A DNA stretch of 9,521 bases from Oscillospiraceae bacterium (GTDB lineage: Bacteria; Bacillota; Clostridia; Oscillospirales; Oscillospiraceae). The stretch covers positions 1-9,521 of the forward strand of contig JAHHSE010000049.1 of the NCBI GenBank assembly GCA_020025395.1. The letters are read 5' to 3'. Positions within the stretch are counted from its first letter, which is position 1; each line of letters opens with the position of its first letter. Under the pieces are notes generated by a model that worked only from the letters and a program-made list of their open reading frames with translations, did not search any database and was not told the DNA's origin. The position numbers and the translations under genes were made by a program. Shown piece after piece: positions 1-6,589 of this stretch.

Positions 1-2169
1 GTTCACTACAGCGGCCACTTCCTCATCAGAAATGAGACAGCCCTGGACACGGGTGGGCTTTCCGGATCCCAAGGGGAAATAGAGCATATCCCCTCGTCCC
101 ACCAGTTTCTCCGCTCCCGTGGTATCCAAAATAATCCGGGACTCCAGAGCGGAGGCCACCGCAAAGGCAATGCGGCTTGGAATGTTAGCCTTCATCAGAC
201 CGGTAATCACATCGGCAGAGGGCCGCTGGGTGGCGATCACAAGGTGCATCCCGGCTGCACGCCCCATCTGAGCAATGCGGCAGATGGATTCCTCCACCTC
301 TTTGGCAGCCACCAACATCAAATCCGCCAGCTCATCGATGACCACAACGATTTGGGGCATCCGTTCCAGTTCCTCGCTCTTCGCAGCGTGGACATTATAG
401 GAGGCCAGATCCCGAACCCCTACCTCCGAAAAGATCCGATAGCGTTTCATCATCTCCACCACCGCCCACTGAAGGGCGCCTGCCGCCTTCTTGGGGTCTG
501 TCACCACAGGGATCAGAAGATGGGGGATCCCGTCATAGATCCGAAGCTCAACCATCTTAGGGTCCACCATAATCATGCGCACCTCTTCCGGTGTGGCTTT
601 GTAGAGCATGGAAATGATCAGGGAGTTGGTACAGACAGATTTACCGGAACCGGTGGTGCCGGCAATGAGGAGATGAGGCAGCTTGGCAATGTTGCCCACA
701 ATGCAGTTTCCACCGATGTCCTTTCCCACGGCAAAGGCCACCTTGGACGGATGATCCCGGAATTCCCGGGAATCGATTACCTGGTGGATGGGAACGGGGG
801 TCACCAGCTTATTTGGGACCTCGATACCCACCATGGAGATTTTATCCGGGATGGGGGCAATCCGCACCCCGGCAGCGCCAAGCGCCAATGCAATGTCGTC
901 GGACAGGTTCGTCAGCTTGTTCAGGCGAACCCCCTGATCCAGTTCCAGCTCATATCTGGTCACGGAAGGCCCTCTTACCACTCCGGTGATAGTGGCGTCG
1001 ATTCCAAAAGAGTGGATGGTGTCCTCCAACCGAATCTGATTGGCCTGAAGCTCTCCAATGGCATCCTCTCCCACCGAGATGTCCCCCTCATCCAGCAAGG
1101 AGACCGGTGGATACTGGTAGGCCTGCCCCTTCCCCTGTTCCAGTCCGGCTGCAATGTCCTCCGCCACCTGCTGGGCGGCTTGCGCCGCCCCCTCCCTGGT
1201 CACCTTTTCCAGTGTCCCGGAGATCTGTCCCCCCTCATGAGAAGAGGCGGGAGCGGCAGGGGGAATCTCCCGAACAGGGGGCGCTGCCGGATCTGTCGAT
1301 ACAGCAGGGACTTCCTGTTCCGGTCCTTCCGTCTCCCCGGTCAGCAGCTGATCTGGGGCACGGACTCGGGAGATCCGATTGAAAAAGCCCTCTTTTTGTG
1401 GTTTCAGCACCTCTATGGGCTGGGGAGCCGGCTCCGGCAAGGGCTGGGGCGGATCATCCACCGGGATGTCGATGGCGGCACGGCGGCGGGATGCTGTCTG
1501 CCCCCTTTTCTCCTCAATCCGACGGGGAGGCGGGGATTTTACCACCTCTTCCTCCTCATACGGCTCATATTCCACCCGGGGGCGATTACGGAAATAGCTC
1601 ACAATCTCTATGGGCGACAGCCGGGCCGCCAGAAGGAAGGCGGTCAGCATCCCAATCACAAAGAGGACCCCGGCGCCGATCTTGCTGAATACAAGGACAA
1701 AAAACATGGCAGTCACACCGGACAGAACTCCTCCGCTCTGAATGGCAATTCCGCTGGTCCACAGCTCCTTCACCAGGGGCAAGCCCCAGACATACCGATT
1801 GGACGCAAAAATCAGATGGAGGAATCCCCCCATGAGGAAGGGGAAAAACAGAGCCATAAACACCCGCAGACGCACAGGACGCCCCTGATGGAAGAACAGA
1901 ATGTATGCTACCCAAAGGAGAGCGGGAGGCACCAGCCAGAACCCATAGCCAAAAAGCCCTTTCAGACCATTACAAAAGAAGTCAATGAAGAGAGCCTCAA
2001 TCTGAAAATAGCCAAAACTGGCAAAAAAACCGAGAAGCAGACAGACCAGTCCTCCTACCTCCCGACGAATGGGCTTGGGAGGCGGGGGGGCTTTCCGACT
2101 TGTGGAGCGGGAGCCTTGGCTGCTTCGCTTACCTCCCGAAGCCGGCTTTTTCTTTTGCTGCGTGGCCAT
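1..2169 (-). CDS. ftsK: FtsK/SpoIIIE-family DNA translocase (partial, C-terminus outside window)
   Basis: This is a membrane-anchored, ATP-driven double-stranded DNA pump. The family moves chromosomal DNA through the division or sporulation septum. The 723 visible codons run in frame to the window edge. A basic, Ser/Pro-rich N-terminal tail (about residues 1-37) is followed by hydrophobic membrane segments at about 39-65, 70-94, 102-122 and 148-182. A long Pro/Glu-rich linker covers about 195-355. The motor follows, with the alpha-domain motif VRIAPIPDK near 435-443, Walker A GTTGSGKS at 504-511 and Walker B VVVIDELADLM at 608-618; ATQRPSADVITG (646-657) and GRGDMLY (691-697) are also typical. 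The C-terminal gamma (winged-helix, KOPS/SRS-binding) domain is missing only because the window ends. The ATG at 2169 is preceded by GGAAAGGATGATTGC. The gene lies 63 bases after uppP and probably shares its transcript. FtsK and SpoIIIE cannot be told apart from this sequence; family membership is essentially certain. Confidence 0.96.
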   Translation of the reverse strand, partial: MATQQKKKPASGGKRSSQGSRSTSRKAPPPPKPIRREVGGLVCLLLGFFASFGYFQIEALFIDFFCNGLKGLFGYGFWLVPPALLWVAYILFFHQGRPVRLRVFMALFFPFLMGGFLHLIFASNRYVWGLPLVKELWTSGIAIQSGGVLSGVTAMFFVLVFSKIGAGVLFVIGMLTAFLLAARLSPIEIVSYFRNRPRVEYEPYEEEEVVKSPPPRRIEEKRGQTASRRRAAIDIPVDDPPQPLPEPAPQPIEVLKPQKEGFFNRISRVRAPDQLLTGETEGPEQEVPAVSTDPAAPPVREIPPAAPASSHEGGQISGTLEKVTREGAAQAAQQVAEDIAAGLEQGKGQAYQYPPVSLLDEGDISVGEDAIGELQANQIRLEDTIHSFGIDATITGVVRGPSVTRYELELDQGVRLNKLTNLSDDIALALGAAGVRIAPIPDKISMVGIEVPNKLVTPVPIHQVIDSREFRDHPSKVAFAVGKDIGGNCIVGNIAKLPHLLIAGTTGSGKSVCTNSLIISMLYKATPEEVRMIMVDPKMVELRIYDGIPHLLIPVVTDPKKAAGALQWAVVEMMKRYRIFSEVGVRDLASYNVHAAKSEELERMPQIVVVIDELADLMLVAAKEVEESICRIAQMGRAAGMHLVIATQRPSADVITGLMKANIPSRIAFAVASALESRIILDTTGAEKLVGRGDMLYFPLGSGKPTRVQGCLISDEEVAAVVN

Positions 2170-2232
2170 GCAATCATCCTTTCCAGGGAAACTTCTTTTT
2201 CCGTTTCACACGATATCCATCCGTCTCCCGAA
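2170..2232. other. uppP-ftsK intergenic gap
   Basis: These 63 bases separate the uppP stop from the ftsK start. I find no convincing -35/-10 pair and no terminator on the minus strand. The only site I can support is the purine-rich GGAAAGG stretch just before the ftsK ATG, which can act as its ribosome binding site. The simplest reading is co-transcription of uppP and ftsK. Confidence 0.5.
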
Positions 2233-3069
2233 TCATTTCAGCACCAAGCCGGCAATCAGAGAGACCAGTCCAACCCCCCAGCAGTAGTAGGCAAATACTC
2301 CGAATTTTCCTTTGTTCGCCAGCAGGTTGACCAGATGAATGGCAAAATATCCCACCACACCGGATACCAGCATCCCCACCAGGCAGACAGGGATCATCTC
2401 CGCCTGGATTCCACCGCCCTCAATGGCATCCTTCAGCTCCAGAATGGTGGCTCCAAACACGGCGGGAAGGCTCATCAGGAAGGAAAAACGAACTGCGAAG
2501 GACCGCTCATATCCCCGCATCATACCGGCGGAAATAGTAATGCCGGAACGGGAAATCCCGGGCAGGGTGCCAAAGCCCTGGGCCAGTCCCACCAGAAGGG
2601 CATCCAGGATGGTGGCGTTTTTGGCGGTCTTACTGCCCCTTGCCAGACGGTCCGAGACAAAGAGAATGCAGCCGGTAATCAGCAGACAGAGGGAGACAAA
2701 GATGGTGTTGCCTGTGGCGTTTTCAATCAGCTTTTTCACAGGCAGCACCGCAAAGAGGGGCAGGGTTGCCACAATAATCAGAAGAACCATTCGACGGGCG
2801 GGAGGCGGAGGTGTTTTACTTCCTTGGGCAAGGTCCCGAGCCCCCAGAAAGAATTCCCGAATCATCTCAAGAATGTCCCGATAATAGTACACCACAATGG
2901 AGACCAATGTACCAAAATGGAGCAGGACGGAAAAGAACATCTGGGATTCTTCATAGTTTTCCATGTTGAAAAACTGTTGAAACAGGGCCAGGTGCCCTGA
3001 GCTGGAAATGGGCAGAAACTCTGCCACACCCTGTAAAATCCCCATGAGGATAGACGATAAATAACTCAC
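2233..3069 (-). CDS. uppP: Undecaprenyl-diphosphatase (BacA/UppP family)
   Basis: This integral membrane enzyme dephosphorylates undecaprenyl diphosphate to undecaprenyl phosphate. It recycles the lipid carrier for peptidoglycan and other envelope polymers, and the family is linked to bacitracin tolerance. The 278-residue protein has the usual family length. Both signature motifs are present: QGVAEFLPISSSGH (residues 13-26, including the conserved Glu and Ser cluster) and PGISRSG (170-176, with the conserved Arg). Hydrophobic segments occur at about 45-63, 94-110, 120-138, 155-170, 195-212, 225-248 and 257-277, as expected for a polytopic protein. The start is a GTG at 3069, fixed by GGAGGTG seven bases upstream. 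The gene has its own promoter after a terminator and is followed by ftsK. Identification is secure. Confidence 0.97.
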   Translation of the reverse strand: MSYLSSILMGILQGVAEFLPISSSGHLALFQQFFNMENYEESQMFFSVLLHFGTLVSIVVYYYRDILEMIREFFLGARDLAQGSKTPPPPARRMVLLIIVATLPLFAVLPVKKLIENATGNTIFVSLCLLITGCILFVSDRLARGSKTAKNATILDALLVGLAQGFGTLPGISRSGITISAGMMRGYERSFAVRFSFLMSLPAVFGATILELKDAIEGGGIQAEMIPVCLVGMLVSGVVGYFAIHLVNLLANKGKFGVFAYYCWGVGLVSLIAGLVLK

Positions 3070-3076
3070 GCTGGGA

Positions 3077-3083
3077 CACCTCC
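3077..3083 (-). promoter_or_regulatory. uppP ribosome binding site (decides GTG start)
   Basis: The minus strand reads GGAGGTG here, seven bases before the GTG at 3069. The strong match to the 16S rRNA tail supports the GTG start, which also places the first conserved UppP motif at the normal distance from the N-terminus. Confidence 0.85.
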
Positions 3084-3093
3084 GAACGAAGAA

Positions 3094-3109
3094 ATGATAT
3101 GGATATCAT
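3094..3109. promoter_or_regulatory. 16-bp palindrome in the uppP leader (possible operator)
   Basis: ATGATAT, GG, ATATCAT form two perfect 7-bp inverted arms around a 2-base centre. The site lies between the predicted -10 box (3127-3132) and the uppP ribosome binding site, so it falls in the 5' untranslated leader. It could be a repressor site or a weak AU-rich RNA hairpin, though a two-base loop disfavours the hairpin. The symmetry is seen directly; regulatory function is inference. Confidence 0.4.
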
Positions 3110-3126
3110 ATTAACACATATGGTGA

Positions 3127-3155
3127 AATATTTCAAATAAAAACTCCCCTGTCAA
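3127..3155 (-). promoter_or_regulatory. Predicted sigma-A-type promoter for uppP(-ftsK)
   Basis: On the minus strand a perfect TTGACA (3150-3155) is followed by a 17-base spacer and AATATT (3127-3132), which matches four of six -10 consensus positions. The stretch is clearly AT-rich against a GC-rich background. It sits between the upstream terminator and the uppP start, where a promoter is expected. A transcript starting near 3120 would have a leader of about 50 bases. A TATGAT hexamer lies further downstream but has no well-spaced -35 partner. Confidence 0.65.
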
Positions 3156-3188
3156 AAAACTTCGGGCCTCACTCCTGCGGAGACAATC

Positions 3189-3221
3189 AAAAGGCTGCCA
3201 GTCACTCTGGCAGCCTTTTTT
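3189..3221 (-). terminator. Rho-independent terminator after the aminopeptidase gene
   Basis: The arms AAAAGGCTGCCAG (3189-3201) and CTGGCAGCCTTTT (3207-3219) pair perfectly over 13 bp around a 5-base loop. Read on the minus strand, the hairpin begins about 13 bases after the aminopeptidase stop and ends in a run of four T. On the plus strand the T tract is six bases, so it may work in both directions. It closes the seven-gene run and separates it from the uppP promoter. Confidence 0.9.
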
Positions 3222-3234
3222 GGGGCCGTTCTTC

Positions 3235-4641
3235 TTATTCCGCCTCGTAAACGGCTTTCATGCCCTTAAAGGTCATGTAGCAGTCCAGCTTGCCAACAGT
3301 CTCGAAGGGGGAGTGCATACTCAGGACCGCCACACCGGCATCCAGGGTGTCAATGTCCCGCTCCGCCATATAGGCCGCCACGGTTCCGCCGCCGCCGGCA
3401 TCCACTTTGCCCAGCTCAGCCATCTGCCAGATCACCCCGGCATCGTTCATCAGCTTGCGGACATAGGCCACCACCTCAGCAGAGGCATCGGAGGCCCCTC
3501 CCTTTCCACGGGACCCGGTATACTTGCAAAATCCCATGCCGTAGTTCACCAGAGCGCTGTTCCGCTTCTCGTACACCTCAGGGAAGTTGGGGTCATAGGC
3601 GGCGCACACATCGGAAGAGAGGCAGAAGGACTTCTCATAGCAGGCCTTCAGAGGTACCTGCTGGGTGTCACACAGGTCAGACATAAAGGTGTCGAAGGCG
3701 GCGCTCCGCATACCGGTCACACCCTCAGAGCCGATTTCCTCCTTGTCCGCCAGCATACAAACCGCAGTCTTGGCGGGAATGCCATTCAGCTCCAGAAGAC
3801 CGGCCAGGCAGGCATAGGAGCAAACTCTGTCATCGTGGCCATAGGCACCGATGAGGGATCGGTCAAAGCCCACATCAGAGGCCCGGAAGGCGGGAACCGC
3901 TTCCAGCTCAGCGGAGATCAGATCCTCCTCCACGATGCCGTACTTCTGATTCAGCAGGTCCAGAATGGCCAGCTTCACCCGCTCAGAGCCCTTGTCATCC
4001 TTAAAAGGACGGCTGCCCACCAGAATATTCAGGCTCTCACCGGGAATGGCTTCCCCCATGGGCTTCTTCGCCTGCTCGGCACCCAGATGGGGCAGCAGAT
4101 CATCGATGGTAAAAAGGGGATCCCCCTCGTTGTTCCCTACGGACACATGGATGACCCGGCCATCGGTCAGGGCGATCACACCATGGAGCTCCAGAGGAAT
4201 GGTGACCCACTGATACTTCTTGATCCCGCCATAGTAGTGGGTCTTGAGGAAGGCAAGCTCACAATCCTCATACAGGGGATTGGGCTTTAAATCCAGACGG
4301 GGGGCGTCGATGTGCGCCGCGCCAATATGGACCCCCTCACTCAGAGGCTTCTGTCCGATGACAGCCAGCATGAGGGACTTGCCCCGATTGATACGGTAGA
4401 CCTTATCTCCGGGCTGAAGGGCCATTCCACGCTCCAGCTTCTGAAAGCCTTTGGCCTCCGCCAGCGCCACTGCGTAGCTGACACACTCCCGCTCCGTCTT
4501 TCCCTGGTCCAGGAATTTTTTATACGCTTCACAATAGGCCTTCATGGCCGCCTCGTCCTCAGGGGTGAGACGGTCATAGCCGTTCTTGGGCGCATGGGTA
4601 AGCTCCTCCCGACGGAGGTCGGCCAATGTTTTTTCTTCCAT
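3235..4641 (-). CDS. M18-family zinc aminopeptidase
   Basis: This cytosolic metallo-aminopeptidase of the aspartyl-aminopeptidase-like M18 family removes N-terminal residues from peptides. The two-metal site expected for the clan is visible: His110 in AHIDAPR, Asp270 in YGHDDRV, the Glu301-Glu302 pair in DKEEIGSEG, Asp344 in SSDVCAAYDPN and His443 in SMHSPFE. At 468 residues the length fits the family. I place the start at the ATG at 4641 because AAGGAGG lies eight bases before it. An in-frame GTG at 4662 would put that ribosome site inside the coding region. The gene is last in the run; it begins 13 bases after the coaE stop and is followed by a strong terminator. Substrate preference cannot be read from the sequence, so no gene symbol is given. 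Confidence 0.94.
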   Translation of the reverse strand: MEEKTLADLRREELTHAPKNGYDRLTPEDEAAMKAYCEAYKKFLDQGKTERECVSYAVALAEAKGFQKLERGMALQPGDKVYRINRGKSLMLAVIGQKPLSEGVHIGAAHIDAPRLDLKPNPLYEDCELAFLKTHYYGGIKKYQWVTIPLELHGVIALTDGRVIHVSVGNNEGDPLFTIDDLLPHLGAEQAKKPMGEAIPGESLNILVGSRPFKDDKGSERVKLAILDLLNQKYGIVEEDLISAELEAVPAFRASDVGFDRSLIGAYGHDDRVCSYACLAGLLELNGIPAKTAVCMLADKEEIGSEGVTGMRSAAFDTFMSDLCDTQQVPLKACYEKSFCLSSDVCAAYDPNFPEVYEKRNSALVNYGMGFCKYTGSRGKGGASDASAEVVAYVRKLMNDAGVIWQMAELGKVDAGGGGTVAAYMAERDIDTLDAGVAVLSMHSPFETVGKLDCYMTFKGMKAVYEAE

Positions 4642-4649
4642 ATGAAATT

Positions 4650-4656
4650 CCTCCTT
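4650..4656 (-). promoter_or_regulatory. Aminopeptidase ribosome binding site overlapping the coaE stop
   Basis: The minus strand reads TAAGGAGG at 4657-4650, so the coaE TAA stop shares bases with a perfect AAGGAGG. The ATG at 4641 follows after eight bases. A ribosome finishing coaE would stop directly on the next initiation site, which suggests translational coupling. The site also decides the start codon of the aminopeptidase. Confidence 0.85.
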
Positions 4657-5257
4657 ATTCACTTAAAATGGTCCGAAACAGGGTGAGTGCTTGATGGGAA
4701 AAGGCCTCAGGCCCAACAGTCCCATCATTTTCCAACACATAGTCGCTGTTCTCCCGGTAAAAGGAATCTGTTTGCTGCGCGGCTACCCGGTCTCGGGCAT
4801 AGGCCTCTGTGACATGGTCTCGCTCTATGATGCGCCTGATTCGGACCTCCGCAGGGGCCAAGACGGAAACGACCTTATCGCACCTCCCGGCAATCCCGCT
4901 TTCAATCAAGGCAATGGCATCAATGGCTGTCACTTGCCGCCCCTTCCCCTCCTCCTTCTCCATTCGCAGATCCAATTCCCGGAGAATGTAGGGGTGTGTG
5001 ATGCGGTTGAGATCCGCCAGAGCCTCCCGATCCCCAAAGACCAGACTCCCCAGCCGTTTTCTCTCTACAGCACCATCACAGTCTAGAATATCACTTCCGA
5101 AGCGTTCCCGCAACTCCTTTTTTAAAGGGTCGCATTGGGCCAGCAGCTCGTAGTATACCGCATCGGCATCCAAAAGATAGGCTCCAAGTGTTTCCAGGGC
5201 CTTTAGCACCGTGGTCTTCCCCGCTCCGGTGGGGCCGGTAATCCCGATTCGAATCAT
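4655..5257 (-). CDS. coaE: Dephospho-CoA kinase (divergent)
   Basis: This P-loop kinase catalyses the last step of coenzyme A synthesis, ATP-dependent phosphorylation of the 3'-hydroxyl of dephospho-CoA. The 200-residue length is typical. The Walker A is GPTGAGKT (8-15), followed by the family's DAD motif (30-32), LNRITHP (83-89), CDKVVSVLAP (126-135) and the lid-like arginine region RRIIERDHVTEAYARDR (141-157). The P-loop GPTGAGKT differs from the common GGIGSGKS form, and the usual LLFE motif is replaced by ALIES (116-120). This therefore looks like a divergent branch; another small nucleotide kinase is possible but less likely. The ATG at 5257 overlaps the sua5 stop by four bases (ATGA), with GGAGGTG just upstream inside sua5, which indicates tight coupling. 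Confidence 0.85.
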   Translation of the reverse strand: MIRIGITGPTGAGKTTVLKALETLGAYLLDADAVYYELLAQCDPLKKELRERFGSDILDCDGAVERKRLGSLVFGDREALADLNRITHPYILRELDLRMEKEEGKGRQVTAIDAIALIESGIAGRCDKVVSVLAPAEVRIRRIIERDHVTEAYARDRVAAQQTDSFYRENSDYVLENDGTVGPEAFSHQALTLFRTILSE

Positions 5258-6276
5258 CTCTCCCCCACCTCCACCACATGAAAGCCGGCAGCCTTATTCA
5301 GCCGATTGTTAATGGCCAGACCAAGGCCCTGATCCTCCGGACCTTGTGCCCAAATCTCGGTCACATCACTGTGGTCAAAGGCTCGGAGGGCATCGAAGAG
5401 AAGACGGGCCTGCTGGGACAGGTCCCCGACCGAACCGATGGTATAGACCGTATGGCCGGAAAATCTGCCCTCATATTCCTCAAAACAAATGACCCCGCTC
5501 TTTTCTGTCAGCTCGGCCTCAATGTAGTCCGCAGTCTGCTCCGGCGCCCCTCTGACCACGGTCACAGGGGCTTTGGGGGCATAATGACGGTACTTCATTC
5601 CCGGTGCCCTGGGACTCTCCCCTGATTCCATCAGGCGAAAAACCCCTTCGTCCACCTCCACATTCCCGAGAACCTCTCGGAGCTGTTCCAGGGTCACCCC
5701 GCCGGGACGGAGGACTCTGGGCGGCCAGACCGTCAGATCCACAATGGTAGACTCTACCCCCACGGTACAGGGGCCTCCGTCCAAGATCCCATTGATCTTG
5801 CCGTCCATATCCTCCAGCATATGCTCCGCCTTTGTGGGACTCGGCCGCCCTGATGTGTTCCCCGACGGGGCGGCAACAGGAACGCCCGCAGCAGTGAGGA
5901 CCGCCCGGCAGAGCGGGTGGGCCGGACAGCGCATCCCCACCGTCTCCAGACCCGCCGTCACCCGCTTTGGGATCATGTCCCTGGCCTTGAGGATCATGGT
6001 GAGGGGACCGGGCCAGAAGGCGGACGCAAGATCAAAGGCCGCCTGGGGGATCTCCTTACAGTAGCGTATGAGCCACTCCCCGGTCGGGATATGGAGGATG
6101 AGCGGATTGTCCTGGGGACGGCCCTTCGCCTCAAAGATCCGGCCCACCGCCTCCTCATTCAACCCGTTGGCTCCCAGTCCATAAACGGTTTCCGTGGGAA
6201 TTCCTACAAGCCCGCCCTCTCTCAAAAGCTCGGCCGCCCGCTCCAGATCCTTTTCTGTCAGTCGTTCTGTTTTCAT
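5254..6276 (-). CDS. sua5: Threonylcarbamoyl-AMP synthase (Sua5 type, with C-terminal Sua5 domain)
   Basis: The enzyme makes threonylcarbamoyl-AMP from threonine, bicarbonate and ATP. This is the first step of the t6A37 modification of tRNAs that read ANN codons; TsaB, TsaD and TsaE complete it and are not in this window. The N-terminal YrdC-like domain (about 1-205) shows PTETVYGLG (27-35), KGRPQDNPL (51-59), SGNTSGRPSPT (138-148) and GVESTIVD (173-180). The linker motif APGMKYRHYAP (224-234) leads into the Sua5 C-terminal domain (about 236-340). With 340 residues it is the long Sua5 form, not the short TsaC form. The ATG at 6276 has a modest GGGGGAAGGG before it. The gene begins 29 bases after the small unknown gene and overlaps coaE by four bases. 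Confidence 0.96.
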   Translation of the reverse strand: MKTERLTEKDLERAAELLREGGLVGIPTETVYGLGANGLNEEAVGRIFEAKGRPQDNPLILHIPTGEWLIRYCKEIPQAAFDLASAFWPGPLTMILKARDMIPKRVTAGLETVGMRCPAHPLCRAVLTAAGVPVAAPSGNTSGRPSPTKAEHMLEDMDGKINGILDGGPCTVGVESTIVDLTVWPPRVLRPGGVTLEQLREVLGNVEVDEGVFRLMESGESPRAPGMKYRHYAPKAPVTVVRGAPEQTADYIEAELTEKSGVICFEEYEGRFSGHTVYTIGSVGDLSQQARLLFDALRAFDHSDVTEIWAQGPEDQGLGLAINNRLNKAAGFHVVEVGER

Positions 6277-6305
6277 ACCCTTCCCCCAGTTTCTATGCCG
6301 TCTTT

Positions 6306-6575
6306 CTATTCGTATATGCCCACAGGCTTGCCCGCCAGTTCAATGGTGGTTCTTCTGTCGAAGCCGCGGCTTTGAAAATAGGCCTTGGCCGCCAAAATGG
6401 AATGCTTGGGATTGCTCTTCTCCTCCTCCAAATCCACATCCAGCCAGCCGCCCTCGGCATCCAATCCTGAACCCAGCAGCCAGCCGTCATCCTCCAACAG
6501 CTCGGATACCTGCAGTTCTAGCTCCCGCATGGTCATCCCCCGGGGTAGCGCGGGGAATCGAACAATCATTTCCAT
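6306..6575 (-). CDS. Small protein of unknown function (89 aa)
   Basis: I do not recognise this family. The 89-residue product is acidic (17 Asp/Glu against 10 Lys/Arg by my count) and has no signal peptide, membrane segment or cysteine. By eye the pattern is strand (MIVRFPAL), helix (about 15-30), an extended Gly/Trp/Asp-rich part (GWLLGSGLDAEGGWLDVDLE), helix (about 58-70) and a last strand (TIELAGKPVGIY). This would suit a compact cytosolic alpha/beta fold. It appears real because AAAGGAG lies seven bases before the ATG, that site overlaps the prfA stop, and it fills most of the 311-base space between prfA and sua5. Many Firmicutes carry prmC (RF1 methyltransferase) at this position, but this protein is far too short and lacks the NPPY motif. 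A role in translation is only suggested by its neighbours. Confidence 0.75.
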   Translation of the reverse strand: MEMIVRFPALPRGMTMRELELQVSELLEDDGWLLGSGLDAEGGWLDVDLEEEKSNPKHSILAAKAYFQSRGFDRRTTIELAGKPVGIYE

Positions 6576-6582
6576 CGTATTT

Positions 6583-6589
6583 CTCCTTT
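6583..6589 (-). promoter_or_regulatory. Ribosome binding site of the 89-aa gene, overlapping the prfA stop
   Basis: AAAGGAG on the minus strand shares bases with the prfA TAA stop (6590-6588) and stands seven bases before the ATG at 6575. The arrangement repeats the stop/ribosome-site fusion seen between coaE and the aminopeptidase. It supports both the start codon and coupled translation. Confidence 0.75.

Noticed and set aside
2180..2191. TTTCCAGGGAAA inverted repeat before ftsK as a terminator or operator
   Set aside because: The arms are only five bases around a two-base centre, with no following T run on the minus strand, and the repeat overlaps the ftsK ribosome site.
2212..2220. GATATCCAT shared between the ftsK leader and the uppP palindrome
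   Set aside because: A nine-base match to half of an AT-rich palindrome is weak evidence, and the ftsK copy lacks the second arm.
244..3000. Plus-strand open frame of 918 codons as a possible giant gene
   Set aside because: It is the exact antisense register of ftsK and uppP, both of which have diagnostic motifs. Its translation is low-complexity, rich in His, Gln and Gly, with no recognisable domain.
2951..3136. 61-codon minus-strand frame overlapping the uppP start
   Set aside because: It begins in the -10 region of the predicted promoter, has no ribosome site and lies in a different frame from the well-supported uppP.
3220..4290. Plus-strand open frame of 356 codons
   Set aside because: It mirrors the aminopeptidase codon register and begins inside the terminator. 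The sense strand carries a complete M18 active site.
4642..4662. GTG at 4662 as the aminopeptidase start
   Set aside because: This start would lie in the coaE end and would encode the Shine-Dalgarno sequence within the protein. The ATG at 4641 has a perfect AAGGAGG at eight bases.
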